Shown here: positions 1-7,991 of the stretch, in pieces | How positions within the stretch are numbered: position 1 is the stretch's first letter | How the letters are laid out: every line of letters starts with the position of its first letter | Assembly: GCA_018269055.1 (NCBI GenBank) | Contig: JAFDVI010000035.1 | Span: forward strand, 1 to 64,000 | Source: Acidobacteriota bacterium | GTDB taxonomy: Bacteria > Acidobacteriota > Blastocatellia > RBC074 | Direction: 5' to 3' | Length of the DNA stretch: 64,000 nucleotides | The notes under the pieces: model-generated | The model's input: only the letters and a program-made list of their open reading frames with translations | Told to the model about the DNA's origin: nothing | Databases searched by the model: none | Program-made: the position numbers and the translations under genes

Positions 1-968
1 AAGATCAAAAACCGGAAACTACAGATTTTCATGTTGTCGTGCCACAAACCGCCTTTGTACCAGGCCGGATCGTTTGGCGCGCGTTTGATCATCGCGCCGC
101 CCGTATCCACAGGCATTTCATCGGCGAAAATTCCTTTTGGCCCATCCACGGCTCGCATAATGTCCATTTCGGGCAAATGCCGCAGAGCTTTTGACCAATC
201 CACGGGCGGCAGTTGCTGCGCCAGATCAAAAGCTTTCGAAACACGAATCAAATCTTCCTGCGAGGTGTTCGGCGGAAACATCGGACGGACTTGGTTCTGT
301 TCGCCGTACAGCCAGGCGATGAACAGCATCTGCACCGCGCCGCCGCGATACCAGTTGCCTTGTTCATAATATTCGCCAACGCGACCCACGCCAGCGCCAA
401 AACCTTGCGGAATCATTGCGGCAAAGGCGGGATTGCCTTGTGCCGCCACACCCAGTTGCCATTCCGCCGTCGAAGAACAGCCAATCGTGCCGACTTTGCC
501 GTTCGACCATGACTGGCTGGAAATCCATTTCAGCGCATCGTCGCCGTCTGTCAACGGCGGCCCCAAGATGTCGTAATTGCCTTCGCTGAAAAAGTGGCCG
601 CGTTCGTTCATGGTGATTTGCGCGTAACCGCGTTTGACGGCGTCAATCACGCTGCTCATATCGCGCACCACGCCATTGCGTACATCCCAATAATTGAAGT
701 TGTACGGCGTGCGCACGAATACCGTCGGATATTTTTTCGAGGTGTCTTTCGGGCGATAAATGTCCGCAGCCATTCGTTTGCCGTCGCGCATTGGAACCAT
801 CACCTTGCGTTCGACGATGGCAATTTCATGAAGCTCTTTTTCGAGCGCATTTCGTTGTTCGACGAGTTGGGGATTGAGCTGCCCGCCTCGCTGGCCTGAC
901 GCCAGTTGAACGGCGAACACGCATCCGATGACGACGAGCAGCAATCTTCGTAAGGTTTTGCTTTGCAT
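1..968 (-). CDS. CocE/NonD family hydrolase, secreted (3' end cut by window)
   Basis: The frame stays open to base 1, giving 322 codons of the N-terminal part. The start at 968 follows AGGAG seven bases upstream. Residues 1-23 form a signal peptide ending near ASGQ. The core reads VERKVMVPMRDGKRMAADIYRP and then FVRTPYN, typical of the X-Pro dipeptidyl-peptidase/CocE alpha/beta hydrolases. The nucleophile region GKVGTIGCSSTAEWQ has Ser where the family usually shows G-x-S-Y-x-G, so the elbow is slightly divergent. The family hydrolyses ester or amide bonds, including acylated antibiotics and proline-ended peptides; the substrate here cannot be read. The Asp and His of the triad lie beyond the window. 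It is transcribed away from tolC and separated from it by a terminator. Confidence 0.85.
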   Translation of the reverse strand, partial: MQSKTLRRLLLVVIGCVFAVQLASGQRGGQLNPQLVEQRNALEKELHEIAIVERKVMVPMRDGKRMAADIYRPKDTSKKYPTVFVRTPYNFNYWDVRNGVVRDMSSVIDAVKRGYAQITMNERGHFFSEGNYDILGPPLTDGDDALKWISSQSWSNGKVGTIGCSSTAEWQLGVAAQGNPAFAAMIPQGFGAGVGRVGEYYEQGNWYRGGAVQMLFIAWLYGEQNQVRPMFPPNTSQEDLIRVSKAFDLAQQLPPVDWSKALRHLPEMDIMRAVDGPKGIFADEMPVDTGGAMIKRAPNDPAWYKGGLWHDNMKICSFRFLI

Positions 969-984
969 CGCTAAGCTCCTAAAA

Positions 985-1066
985 AGTAGCGCAACCTGCC
1001 GAGGTTGCATTGGTCTAGCAAAGGGCGAGCGGAGAAAACTGCGCAATCTCGGCAGGTTGCGCTACT
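985..1066. repeat. Imperfect inverted repeat, REP/MITE-like
   Basis: Arms 985-1008 and 1043-1066 are 24 bases each and match at 23 positions. Each contains the word GTAGCGCAACCTGCC. The loop is 34 bases. No gene lies inside. It is one of several inverted-repeat elements between genes in this window and may also fold in RNA downstream of the tolC terminator. Confidence 0.8.
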
Positions 1067-1128
1067 CTCGCCGTTGTTTTGTAAGCGGATAATAGTGTTA
1101 CGGCGGGAAAAGCACGAGAGTTACGCAG

Positions 1129-1171
1129 AAAAATAGGGCGGCCTGAGTCGAACTCAAGCCGCCCTATTTTT
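1129..1171 (-). terminator. Rho-independent terminator after the tolC-family gene
   Basis: AAAAATAGGGCGGC pairs with GCCGCCCTATTTTT around a short inner stem TGAGT/ACTCA. On the minus strand the stem ends in a run of T, directly after the stop of the TolC-family gene at 1215. The A/T tracts are symmetrical, so it could also work in the other direction. Confidence 0.8.
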
Positions 1172-1185
1172 GAACGACCGCCTAA

Positions 1186-1212
1186 GCTACGCCAAAGGCG
1201 CAGCACTCCAAA
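1186..1212. repeat. 27-bp single arm of a dispersed repeat
   Basis: This 27-base stretch is the exact reverse complement of 9053-9079, the left arm of the element at 9053-9158. Here only one arm is present, ending just before the stop codon of the TolC-family gene at 1215. It looks like a half element of the same family. Confidence 0.75.
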
Positions 1213-1214
1213 GC

Positions 1215-2933
1215 CTATTTGATCGAAGCCTGCGGCGTCGGTTTGATTTCAACGCTGTTGCTGGTCAGCGTAGTGGAAACCACGCGCTGCAATTCGGCAA
1301 CGGCTTTGTTGTAATCGGCCAGCGCGCGCAATTCCGAACCGCGCGCAACAGACAGGTCGGTTTGCCGCTGTAACACAAAGAAGGTCACGGATAATCCGGC
1401 GGCAAATTTCTTCTCTTCGCCCTCAAGTTGCTGTTCGGCGTATTCGCGCGCCGCGCGGGCGGCCTCGATGCGCATTTTGGCCGTTTCCAGCGACTGCACT
1501 GCGTTGCGGACTTCCAGTTCGATGCCCTGCACCATTTTCCGGGTCTGCAAATCAATCTGTTTGGTCTGTTCAATGGCGCGTCCCAAATTGGCTTTGGCGA
1601 CGCTGTTGCGCCAGGGAATCTGGATGTTCACGCCAAACGACCAGTTGCGGAAATCGTTTTTGAACAAATTGCCCAGAGATTTCGGATAATTGCCCAGCAA
1701 GTTGGCCGGCAAACAACCCGAAGCCGGAGGCGGCTGGCCATCCACACAAGCCGGAACCGTCAACGCCAACGGGTTTTCCGAATTGCGCTGTCCCGAAACG
1801 CCGATCATGTTGTAACTGGCGACGAAATCAATTTGCGGTTTCGCCTGGTTGCGGTAAAAGTCAATGTTGACCTGATTGATGTCTTTTTGCAGCGCGTATT
1901 GCTTCAGTTCCGGGCGATTATCCACGGCCAGTTTCAGCGCGTCGCTGAGCGGCATGGCCACGGGCTGTACATCAAAGGATTCGACGGGAACAATTTGCGA
2001 ACTCCACAATTCATCGCCAGGGCCGCCAACGGTCAACGACTTCAAATTATTTTCCGCCTGTGAAACCGTGTTCATCGCTACGAACACCTGTTGGCGGCGC
2101 GATTCCAACGTGGCCGCCGATTGCGTGACTTCAATCGGAGCCAAAGTGCCAACTTCGACCTGGCGTTTGTTGTTGTTCAATTGGGTTTCTGCCAGTTTGA
2201 CCGAATCGCGCTGAATCTCTTCGTCTTTGATGGCGAAGGCCAAATCCCAATACGCCTGCTGAACGCGCGAAATGATTTCGATGGCGCGCTGGCGGAAGGT
2301 CGCGTCATTCAAATCCAAAGTCTTTTTGGCGATTTTGATCTGGCGGCGGTTGGCGTCAATTTTGTAACCCCGAAACAGCGGTTGCGTGAAGGTGAAGTTC
2401 AGCGACGGGTTGTATTGCGGCGACAAGGTGCCGAAGTTATTTGTCTGGCGCGAGTTGTTGAAATTGATCTGGTAATTTCCGCCGCCTTTTTCGATAAGCT
2501 GGGAAACTCCGGCGTTGTAAGTCAGCGTTTTTTGCGCGGTTGTGGTGGCGCTGGTACCGCTGAACAACCGCGTATTGGGTTGGGTAAACCCGCCGTAGGA
2601 AAGTGCGGCAGTCGAGTTTCGGTCATAAACGCCTTGTGCGGCGAACAGATCGAATTGGGCTAGGCGGGTGTTTTCGCGCTCCAATTCAATATCCACATTT
2701 TTTTCCAGGGCGGCCAGAATCGCGTCGCGCAATGTCCACCGAACCACCTTGCCGGGGTCAAGCCCCACGGAGCGCTGCGGAATCGGTCGCGCCTCTGGTT
2801 GTTGAGTTTGTTGGGTCTGGGTCTGATCCTGCGCCAGTGCCGCTGCGGATAGTATCAACGTGCAAAACACAGCCAACGCGAGAGTCGTCAGACAAGACAG
2901 AGCCGCATAACTTTTCGTAGTCATCTTCCTCAT
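1215..2933 (-). CDS. TolC family outer membrane efflux protein
   Basis: A 572-residue protein with a signal peptide (about residues 1-35, cleaved after AALAQ), then a Gln/Thr-rich linker and two tandem OEP-type repeats. The first has WTLRDAILAALEKNVDIELE and long heptad-rich helices; the second begins near MPLSDALKLAVDNRPELKQ. This is the usual TolC layout: a trimeric outer membrane channel used by RND, ABC or MFS exporters or type I secretion. No pump or adaptor gene is beside it, so its partner is elsewhere. The annotated ATG has GGAG only one base upstream; the fourth codon, also ATG, has better spacing and may be the real start. Confidence 0.9.
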   Translation of the reverse strand: MRKMTTKSYAALSCLTTLALAVFCTLILSAAALAQDQTQTQQTQQPEARPIPQRSVGLDPGKVVRWTLRDAILAALEKNVDIELERENTRLAQFDLFAAQGVYDRNSTAALSYGGFTQPNTRLFSGTSATTTAQKTLTYNAGVSQLIEKGGGNYQINFNNSRQTNNFGTLSPQYNPSLNFTFTQPLFRGYKIDANRRQIKIAKKTLDLNDATFRQRAIEIISRVQQAYWDLAFAIKDEEIQRDSVKLAETQLNNNKRQVEVGTLAPIEVTQSAATLESRRQQVFVAMNTVSQAENNLKSLTVGGPGDELWSSQIVPVESFDVQPVAMPLSDALKLAVDNRPELKQYALQKDINQVNIDFYRNQAKPQIDFVASYNMIGVSGQRNSENPLALTVPACVDGQPPPASGCLPANLLGNYPKSLGNLFKNDFRNWSFGVNIQIPWRNSVAKANLGRAIEQTKQIDLQTRKMVQGIELEVRNAVQSLETAKMRIEAARAAREYAEQQLEGEEKKFAAGLSVTFFVLQRQTDLSVARGSELRALADYNKAVAELQRVVSTTLTSNSVEIKPTPQASIK

Positions 2934-2962
2934 TCTCCAAGTTTGATTTGCTTTGAAAACGA

Positions 2963-2992
2963 ATGTCTTCCGGTAATATGTCTTCCGGTAAT
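2963..2992. repeat. Perfect tandem repeat, 2 x 15 bp
   Basis: ATGTCTTCCGGTAAT occurs twice back to back in the leader upstream of the TolC-family gene. It could be a local duplication or a paired operator site. Nothing else supports a regulatory role. Confidence 0.6.
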
Positions 2993-3046
2993 AACCGCCA
3001 CTGTTTACGTCAGTTTTGCAGGAGCGGTTGCAAGAAAATTGGAATC

Positions 3047-3130
3047 GGGAGTTAGGAAACAGGAGTTGGGAGTTTGATCAAAAGCTAACTTGCCGAATTA
3101 CCATCTCCTATCTCCCATCCCCTAACTCCT
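3047..3130. repeat. Imperfect inverted repeat overlapping the end of argJ
   Basis: Left arm 3047-3072 is built from GGGAGTTAGG and GGAGTTGGGAG. Right arm 3105-3130 is an imperfect inverse. The right arm overlaps the last codons of argJ and supplies its TAG stop at 3122-3124. Confidence 0.65.
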
Positions 3131-4393
3131 ATAATCAGCATTGATGCGAATGTACCCTTCGGTCATATCGCACGTCCATTCCGTCACCTCGGCATCGCCC
3201 TGATGCAGATCAATTGTGATGGTCACTTCGTCGCGCTTCAGAATTTCCAGTGCGCGCTCCTCACTAAACGGCAATCCGCTGCCATTTCGAGCAACAACCA
3301 GATTGCCGATTTTGACTTCAACGTTTGCGACATCGAATTTTGCGCCGCTGCGTCCAGCGGCAGCCAGGATTCTTCCCCAGTTTGCATCCGCACCGGCTAT
3401 AGCAGTCTTGACGAGCGGACTGGTCGCCACGGTCACAGCTATTTTTTCGGCGTCGCGTTCCGTGGGCGCTCGGCGAACATGGATTGTGACCAGTTTGTTG
3501 GCTCCTTCGCCGTCTCGCGCCACTTGAATCGCCAAGTCGCGGCAAACATCGGTCAACGCTTTTTGGAACGTCTCAAAATCTACGCCTGCGGCTTTATCAA
3601 TCGGCGGATTTTCCGCTGCGCCATTTGCCAACGTGATCAACGTGTCATTGGTTGACGTATCGCCATCTACTGAAACGCGATTGAAACTGCGATTCACCGC
3701 AAACTTCAATGCCGATTGCAGTGCAGCTTTGGAAATTGCCGCATCCGTGGTCACAAACGACAACAACGTGGCCATGTTGGGATGAATCATCCCTGCGCCT
3801 TTGGCGACTCCGGCAATCGTCACCGATTTTCCGCCGAGCTTGATTCGCCTGCGGGCGCGTTTCGGCCGCGTGTCAGTCGTCATAATCGCTTCGGCGACGT
3901 TCCATCCACGTTCGCGCGAAAGTTCCGCCGTCGCGGCACGAATCCCGGATTCGACCTTCGCCATATCCAATCGCTGTCCAATCACTCCCGTCGAAGCAAC
4001 CAGCACTTCCCTGTCGTCACAGTTGAAGTATTCGGCGACCAGTTCGGCCATTTTCCTGGCATCAGCAATCCCACCGTCGCCAGTGCAGGCATTCGCGCCA
4101 CCGGAATTGACGATGATCGCGTGATGTGTTCGATGCCGCAAGTGTTGTCGCGACAATAATATCGGCGCAGCGGCCACCAGATTTTGTGTGAAGACCGCAG
4201 CGGCAACCGCCGGACGTTCGGAGAAGATAATCGCCAGATCTTCGCCGCCTCGTTTTTTCAAACCACTGGCCGCCGTTCCGGCCAGAAATCCTTTTGGCAA
4301 AGCAACCGAAAAATCCGCCCGCTTTCCCTTGGAGTTGGACTCCTGTTTTTTGCTACCCATTTTTCCGAAAAACGGAGCTTGCGGCTGAATCAT
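3122..4393 (-). CDS. argJ: Arginine biosynthesis bifunctional protein ArgJ (ornithine acetyltransferase / N-acetylglutamate synthase)
   Basis: ArgJ moves the acetyl group from N-acetylornithine to glutamate, closing the cyclic arginine pathway, and in bifunctional forms also makes N-acetylglutamate from acetyl-CoA. The family signature KGAGMIHPNMATLLSF is present; autocleavage occurs before the Thr of MATLL, which becomes the nucleophile of the beta chain. VNSGGANACTG and MTTDTRPKR are also typical. An in-frame TTG at 4408 gives a longer form. I chose the ATG at 4393 because AGGG lies about six bases before it; about 25 residues before VALPKGF still look like a non-conserved extension. It is last in the arg cluster, 156 bases after argA. 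The 3' end runs into a repeat. Confidence 0.93.
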   Translation of the reverse strand: MIQPQAPFFGKMGSKKQESNSKGKRADFSVALPKGFLAGTAASGLKKRGGEDLAIIFSERPAVAAAVFTQNLVAAAPILLSRQHLRHRTHHAIIVNSGGANACTGDGGIADARKMAELVAEYFNCDDREVLVASTGVIGQRLDMAKVESGIRAATAELSRERGWNVAEAIMTTDTRPKRARRRIKLGGKSVTIAGVAKGAGMIHPNMATLLSFVTTDAAISKAALQSALKFAVNRSFNRVSVDGDTSTNDTLITLANGAAENPPIDKAAGVDFETFQKALTDVCRDLAIQVARDGEGANKLVTIHVRRAPTERDAEKIAVTVATSPLVKTAIAGADANWGRILAAAGRSGAKFDVANVEVKIGNLVVARNGSGLPFSEERALEILKRDEVTITIDLHQGDAEVTEWTCDMTEGYIRINADYRS

Positions 4394-4549
4394 TAACACC
4401 CTATTCAATTCATCAAGCTCAGTCTCAGTTTCCTTTCCAAATTATGTGCCAGCCAAATTGGCTGAAAATCTTCGACTTATCTGCACAGAGAACGTTTTTA
4501 CTGTCCGATTCCGGGAAATTAGCGTTCATAACCGAACCCCAACCTCGAC

Positions 4550-5080
4550 TCAGGCGCGCTTTTCAATTCTGACAACCGGAATGTTCACCTGGCTGACATC
4601 AAACGGTTCGGGATGAACTCCTTCGACCAGATCAAGAACCATTGCCACTTCGTCACAGCAATTGAATTTCGGGCAGTTGATGCAATCCATCCAGACTTTG
4701 CGCGGCATGGAATCGTGCGCGACCACGCGAAAACCCAACTTCGAGAAAAACTCCGTCACATACGTGAAAGCGTACACCTGAACCAAGCTGTGTTCGACCG
4801 CTTCGGCGATGTTGGCTTCGACCAGTTTGCGGCCAATGCCGCGCCTGCCTGCCGTTTCGTCCACCGCCAGCGAACGAACTTCCGCCATATCGCCCCAGGT
4901 GAAATGCAGCCCAGAACATCCGACGACCTTGCCGTCCAATTCCGCCACGTGAAAATCGCGAATGTTTTCGTAAATGCTGAGCATTGTGCGCGGCAGCATC
5001 TGTTCCTGCCGTGCGTACTGGTTAACCAACTCATGAATCCGAACGGCGTCGGCGGTTTTCGCTTTGCGAATAATTTCCAT
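4550..5080 (-). CDS. argA: Short-type N-acetylglutamate synthase (GNAT family)
   Basis: A 176-residue GNAT acetyltransferase, the size of the stand-alone ArgA enzymes known from actinobacteria rather than the long kinase-fused ArgA. The acetyl-CoA loop is RGIGRKLVEA, preceded by AEVRSLAVDE. The C-terminal PRKVWMDCINCPKFNCCDE is characteristic of this subgroup, and its cysteines could bind a metal. The reaction is glutamate plus acetyl-CoA to N-acetylglutamate, the first arginine step. It sits between argD and argJ with an eight-base gap to the upstream small gene, so co-transcription is likely. Finding both ArgA and ArgJ suggests that ArgA primes the pathway while ArgJ recycles acetyl groups. 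Confidence 0.85.
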   Translation of the reverse strand: MEIIRKAKTADAVRIHELVNQYARQEQMLPRTMLSIYENIRDFHVAELDGKVVGCSGLHFTWGDMAEVRSLAVDETAGRRGIGRKLVEANIAEAVEHSLVQVYAFTYVTEFFSKLGFRVVAHDSMPRKVWMDCINCPKFNCCDEVAMVLDLVEGVHPEPFDVSQVNIPVVRIEKRA

Positions 5081-5087
5081 GGTTCTC

Positions 5088-5456
5088 TTACTTCCCTACA
5101 ACGATCGCTTCCCGGTCGTTGATCAACACTTTGCCGTGATCCACCGTTACGGCATCACTGGGGTTGATTAATCCGTAATCCTGACCATTGACGCTCAATT
5201 CCGGGCCACGAATCACGACATCCGCATCGCGGCACGGTTTGAAGCGGTACCCATCCGTTGCATTTTCAAGCTTTTGCGGCGGCGGCACACTGGTTCGGTA
5301 ACAATCCGTAACAACCACCATGTGGCCGCCGACTTTGGCCTGGACCCGGCCCAACAATAAGTTATTCGATTTGTCCCAGGTAAAAACCAACGCAATCAAA
5401 CTGACAAACACTAAAAAGCATGCGACGGTAACAACCGTAATCGGTGAAGCTTTCAT
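5088..5456 (-). CDS. Small membrane-anchored protein of unknown function in the arg cluster
   Basis: I do not recognise this 122-residue protein. Residues 7-26 form one hydrophobic segment (signal anchor or uncleaved signal), followed by a short mixed beta-rich domain with two Cys (in VTDCYRT and FKPCRDAD) that could form a disulfide outside the membrane. The repeated pattern of short hydrophobic strands at the end suggests a small beta fold. It lies 12 bases after the argD fusion and seven before argA, so it is almost certainly in the same transcript. A role in arginine metabolism is not shown by the sequence. Confidence 0.7.
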   Translation of the reverse strand: MKASPITVVTVACFLVFVSLIALVFTWDKSNNLLLGRVQAKVGGHMVVVTDCYRTSVPPPQKLENATDGYRFKPCRDADVVIRGPELSVNGQDYGLINPSDAVTVDHGKVLINDREAIVVGK

Positions 5457-5468
5457 GACAGACCTCCG

Positions 5469-7193
5469 TTATGCGACTGCCGAACCCCCTGCAGCCTTTG
5501 CTTCTTCGACCAGCACTTCTGCCAATGCCGTGATCATCGCAGTAATCTCCGCTTTTTTGATGATATACGGCGGCAAAAAGCGCAATACAGTGTCGTGCGT
5601 GCAGTTGACCAAAAAACCGCGCTCAAGCATCTTGGCAACCACGCCTTTGCCGCTAAACGCTAGCTCGGCGGCGACCATCAACCCCATACCGCGAACTTCT
5701 TTAATCGGCCCGGGAATTTCGCGCTGTAACCGGCGCAGCTTTTTGCGGAAGTAGTTGCCGACTTCCGTTACGCGCTGCATCAAATGCTCTTCGTCCAGCA
5801 TTTGCAAAAACTCCAGGCTCAAGCGGCACGCCAGCGGCCCTCCGCCAAACGTCGTCCCGTGATCTCCGGCTTTCAACCCTTCGACAAACTTTTCCGCCAC
5901 GATGAACGCGCCAAGCGGAACCCCCAACCCAAGCGGTTTGGCAACGCATAACACATCCGGTTTGACCGGGGTATTTTCAAACGCAAACAACTTTCCGGTC
6001 CTTCCAAGCCCACACTGCACTTCGTCCAGAATAAACAGCGCGCCGGTTTCGTCGCAGCGTTGGCGAACGGCCTGCAAAAATTCATCGCTGATGGCAACGA
6101 CACCGCTTTCGCCTTGAATGGTTTCGACCAGCACGGCTGCGGTGCGTTCGGTGATGGCTGCGCGCGCTTCGGCAAAATTGTCCGCGGAATTCATTGGATC
6201 AATGAATTTAACGCCGGGAATCAACGGCTCGAACGGTTTGCGGTATTTTTCCTGCCCGGTGAGTGAAAGTGCGCCGAGCGTCCGTCCGTGAAACGAATTG
6301 GTTAGCGAAACAAATTCCGTTTGCTCGGTGCGGCCTTGCCGATGGTGAAACCCGCGCGCCAGTTTCAGCACGCCTTCGTTCGCTTCGGTTCCGGTGTTGC
6401 AGAAAAACGCGCGCGCCAGTCCGGCGGCTTTGGCCAACGCTGCGGCCAGTTGGCCTTGAAACGGGTGGTAGTACAAATTCGAGGTATGCAGCAAATCGCC
6501 TTGTTCCCGCAGCACACGGCGAACGCGCGGATGGTCGTACCCCAGCACATTGACGCCAATGCCGGAAATGAAATCCAGGTAGGCCTTACCTTTGTCGTCG
6601 TATAGCGTCGAGCCTTTTCCGCGCACCAGCATCACAGGGTTGCGCGCGTAGGTTTGCATCAAAAACTGTGATTCCAAGCCCTGAGCTTGTTCAAGCGTGA
6701 ATGATGTTGTCTGGGACTGTTCGTTCAATTCCTTCTCCGTTTTTTTCGTTGTTCGAGACGATTTCTTTTGCACTTTGCCCGCAACGGCTGCAGCAGCGGC
6801 TGGTTTGCTGACTTCGCGGCCCGTGCGTGCAGCTTGAGCCGACGCTTCGCGGTTGTATACGTACATCCAGCAAGACCGATTGCCGCCGCTGGCCAGTTTG
6901 ACATTGGCTTTAACGCGACAGAACAAACTGGTTTCGGGTTCGTCCGGCTCAAAGCCTTCGTATTCATCCAACTCGGCCATCATCGCCGGATCGTTCGGCA
7001 TTTCAAAAGCTTCACCGACAATGCGCGAAGACGTATTGGCATCCAGCACCGCTCCGGTGTAATCCCCCAAATCCAAAAGTTGGCCCAGCACAGTTCCCGA
7101 TCCGACAGATTTCCACCGTTCGACGATGTGTTTCATTTCCGGCGGAGCCGCCGAAGGTCGCAACGTTCCGTAAACAAAGATAAATTCGTTCAT
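5469..7193 (-). CDS. argD: Gamma-glutamylcyclotransferase-like domain fused to acetylornithine aminotransferase (ArgD)
   Basis: A single 574-residue frame with two domains. Residues 1-118 are a gamma-glutamylcyclotransferase/AIG2-like fold: the opening VYGTLRP loop (7-13) and LDEYEG, where E79 is the likely catalytic acid. A low-complexity linker rich in Ala, Lys and Thr covers about 120-165. Residues 170-574 are a class III aminotransferase: NTGTEANEG, SFHGRTLGALS, FILDEVQCGLGRTG and the PLP lysine K419 in CVAKPLG. ArgD converts N-acetylglutamate semialdehyde to N-acetylornithine. ArgD enzymes are normally about 400 residues without this N-terminal part. No stop or frameshift lies between the domains. 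The cyclotransferase domain could act on gamma-glutamyl compounds or be only structural. It lies six bases after argB. Confidence 0.9.
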   Translation of the reverse strand: MNEFIFVYGTLRPSAAPPEMKHIVERWKSVGSGTVLGQLLDLGDYTGAVLDANTSSRIVGEAFEMPNDPAMMAELDEYEGFEPDEPETSLFCRVKANVKLASGGNRSCWMYVYNREASAQAARTGREVSKPAAAAAVAGKVQKKSSRTTKKTEKELNEQSQTTSFTLEQAQGLESQFLMQTYARNPVMLVRGKGSTLYDDKGKAYLDFISGIGVNVLGYDHPRVRRVLREQGDLLHTSNLYYHPFQGQLAAALAKAAGLARAFFCNTGTEANEGVLKLARGFHHRQGRTEQTEFVSLTNSFHGRTLGALSLTGQEKYRKPFEPLIPGVKFIDPMNSADNFAEARAAITERTAAVLVETIQGESGVVAISDEFLQAVRQRCDETGALFILDEVQCGLGRTGKLFAFENTPVKPDVLCVAKPLGLGVPLGAFIVAEKFVEGLKAGDHGTTFGGGPLACRLSLEFLQMLDEEHLMQRVTEVGNYFRKKLRRLQREIPGPIKEVRGMGLMVAAELAFSGKGVVAKMLERGFLVNCTHDTVLRFLPPYIIKKAEITAMITALAEVLVEEAKAAGGSAVA

Positions 7194-7199
7194 TGCCTT

Positions 7200-7991
7200 T
7201 TATTGATTGATCGTGGTTCCCAGTTGTTCGCCAGCTTGTAAAACGCGAAGCAGTACGTTTTCTTCCGCCGCGCCGACAATCAAAATGCGTTTGACGCCAG
7301 TTTCCAGCCCTTCCAAACAAGCGCGCAACTTCGGACGCATTCCGCCGGAAGCCACGCCGCTGGTCATCAATTCGTTGATGCCAGCGCGGTTGAGTTTGGA
7401 GATTTGTTTGCCTTCGCCGTCCAAAACGCCGCCGACATCGGTGACAAACACCAGCGTTTCCGCTTGGCAGCCCGCAGCCACCGAGGCGGCCATTTGATCG
7501 CCGTTGACGTTGTAATACTCCTTGTCCGCTTCGCCCATCGCCAGGCAAGCGACCACTGGCGTAATTCCAGCGGCAAGCATTGTGTCAATCAGCGTCGAGT
7601 TCGTTTTGACGATGCGCCCGACGAAACCCAAATCCGTTCCATCTTCAGCGTTCATCTTTTCGGCCAGAAAACTTTGCCCGTCGCCGCCCGCGATGCTGGC
7701 CGCGTTGACGCCAACGCGCGCAAGTTCCGCAACCAAATCTTTGCCAACTTGCCCGGCTAAAACCATCTGCACGACATTGCGCGCAGCAGCATCTGTGATC
7801 CGCAATCCATCGTGAAAGCGCGATTCGACGCCGAGTTTCGCGAGCAGCGCGGCGATTTGTTTTCCTCCGCCATGCACCAAAATCAGTTCATGCCCCGCTT
7901 GCTGAAGCGCCGCAATTTGCGCGACCAGTTTTTGTCGAAGCTCTGCGTTGATCAGAATGCTGCCGCCGAGTTTGATGACCGTTCTGCTCAC
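7200..7991 (-). CDS. argB: Acetylglutamate kinase
   Basis: This enzyme phosphorylates N-acetylglutamate, the second arginine step. The 263 residues show the amino acid kinase fold: VIKLGGSIL at the N-terminus, LILVHGGGKQI for phosphate binding, the FHDGLRITD substrate loop, YNVNGDQMAA, and VFVTDVGGVLDG. The basic residue in GGMRPKLRACLEG fits the C-terminal nucleotide site. The start is GTG, overlapping the argC stop by four bases (GTGA), a sign of translational coupling. It lacks the N-terminal helix of arginine-inhibited hexameric forms, so feedback inhibition may be weak (inference). Confidence 0.95.
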   Translation of the reverse strand: MSRTVIKLGGSILINAELRQKLVAQIAALQQAGHELILVHGGGKQIAALLAKLGVESRFHDGLRITDAAARNVVQMVLAGQVGKDLVAELARVGVNAASIAGGDGQSFLAEKMNAEDGTDLGFVGRIVKTNSTLIDTMLAAGITPVVACLAMGEADKEYYNVNGDQMAASVAAGCQAETLVFVTDVGGVLDGEGKQISKLNRAGINELMTSGVASGGMRPKLRACLEGLETGVKRILIVGAAEENVLLRVLQAGEQLGTTINQ

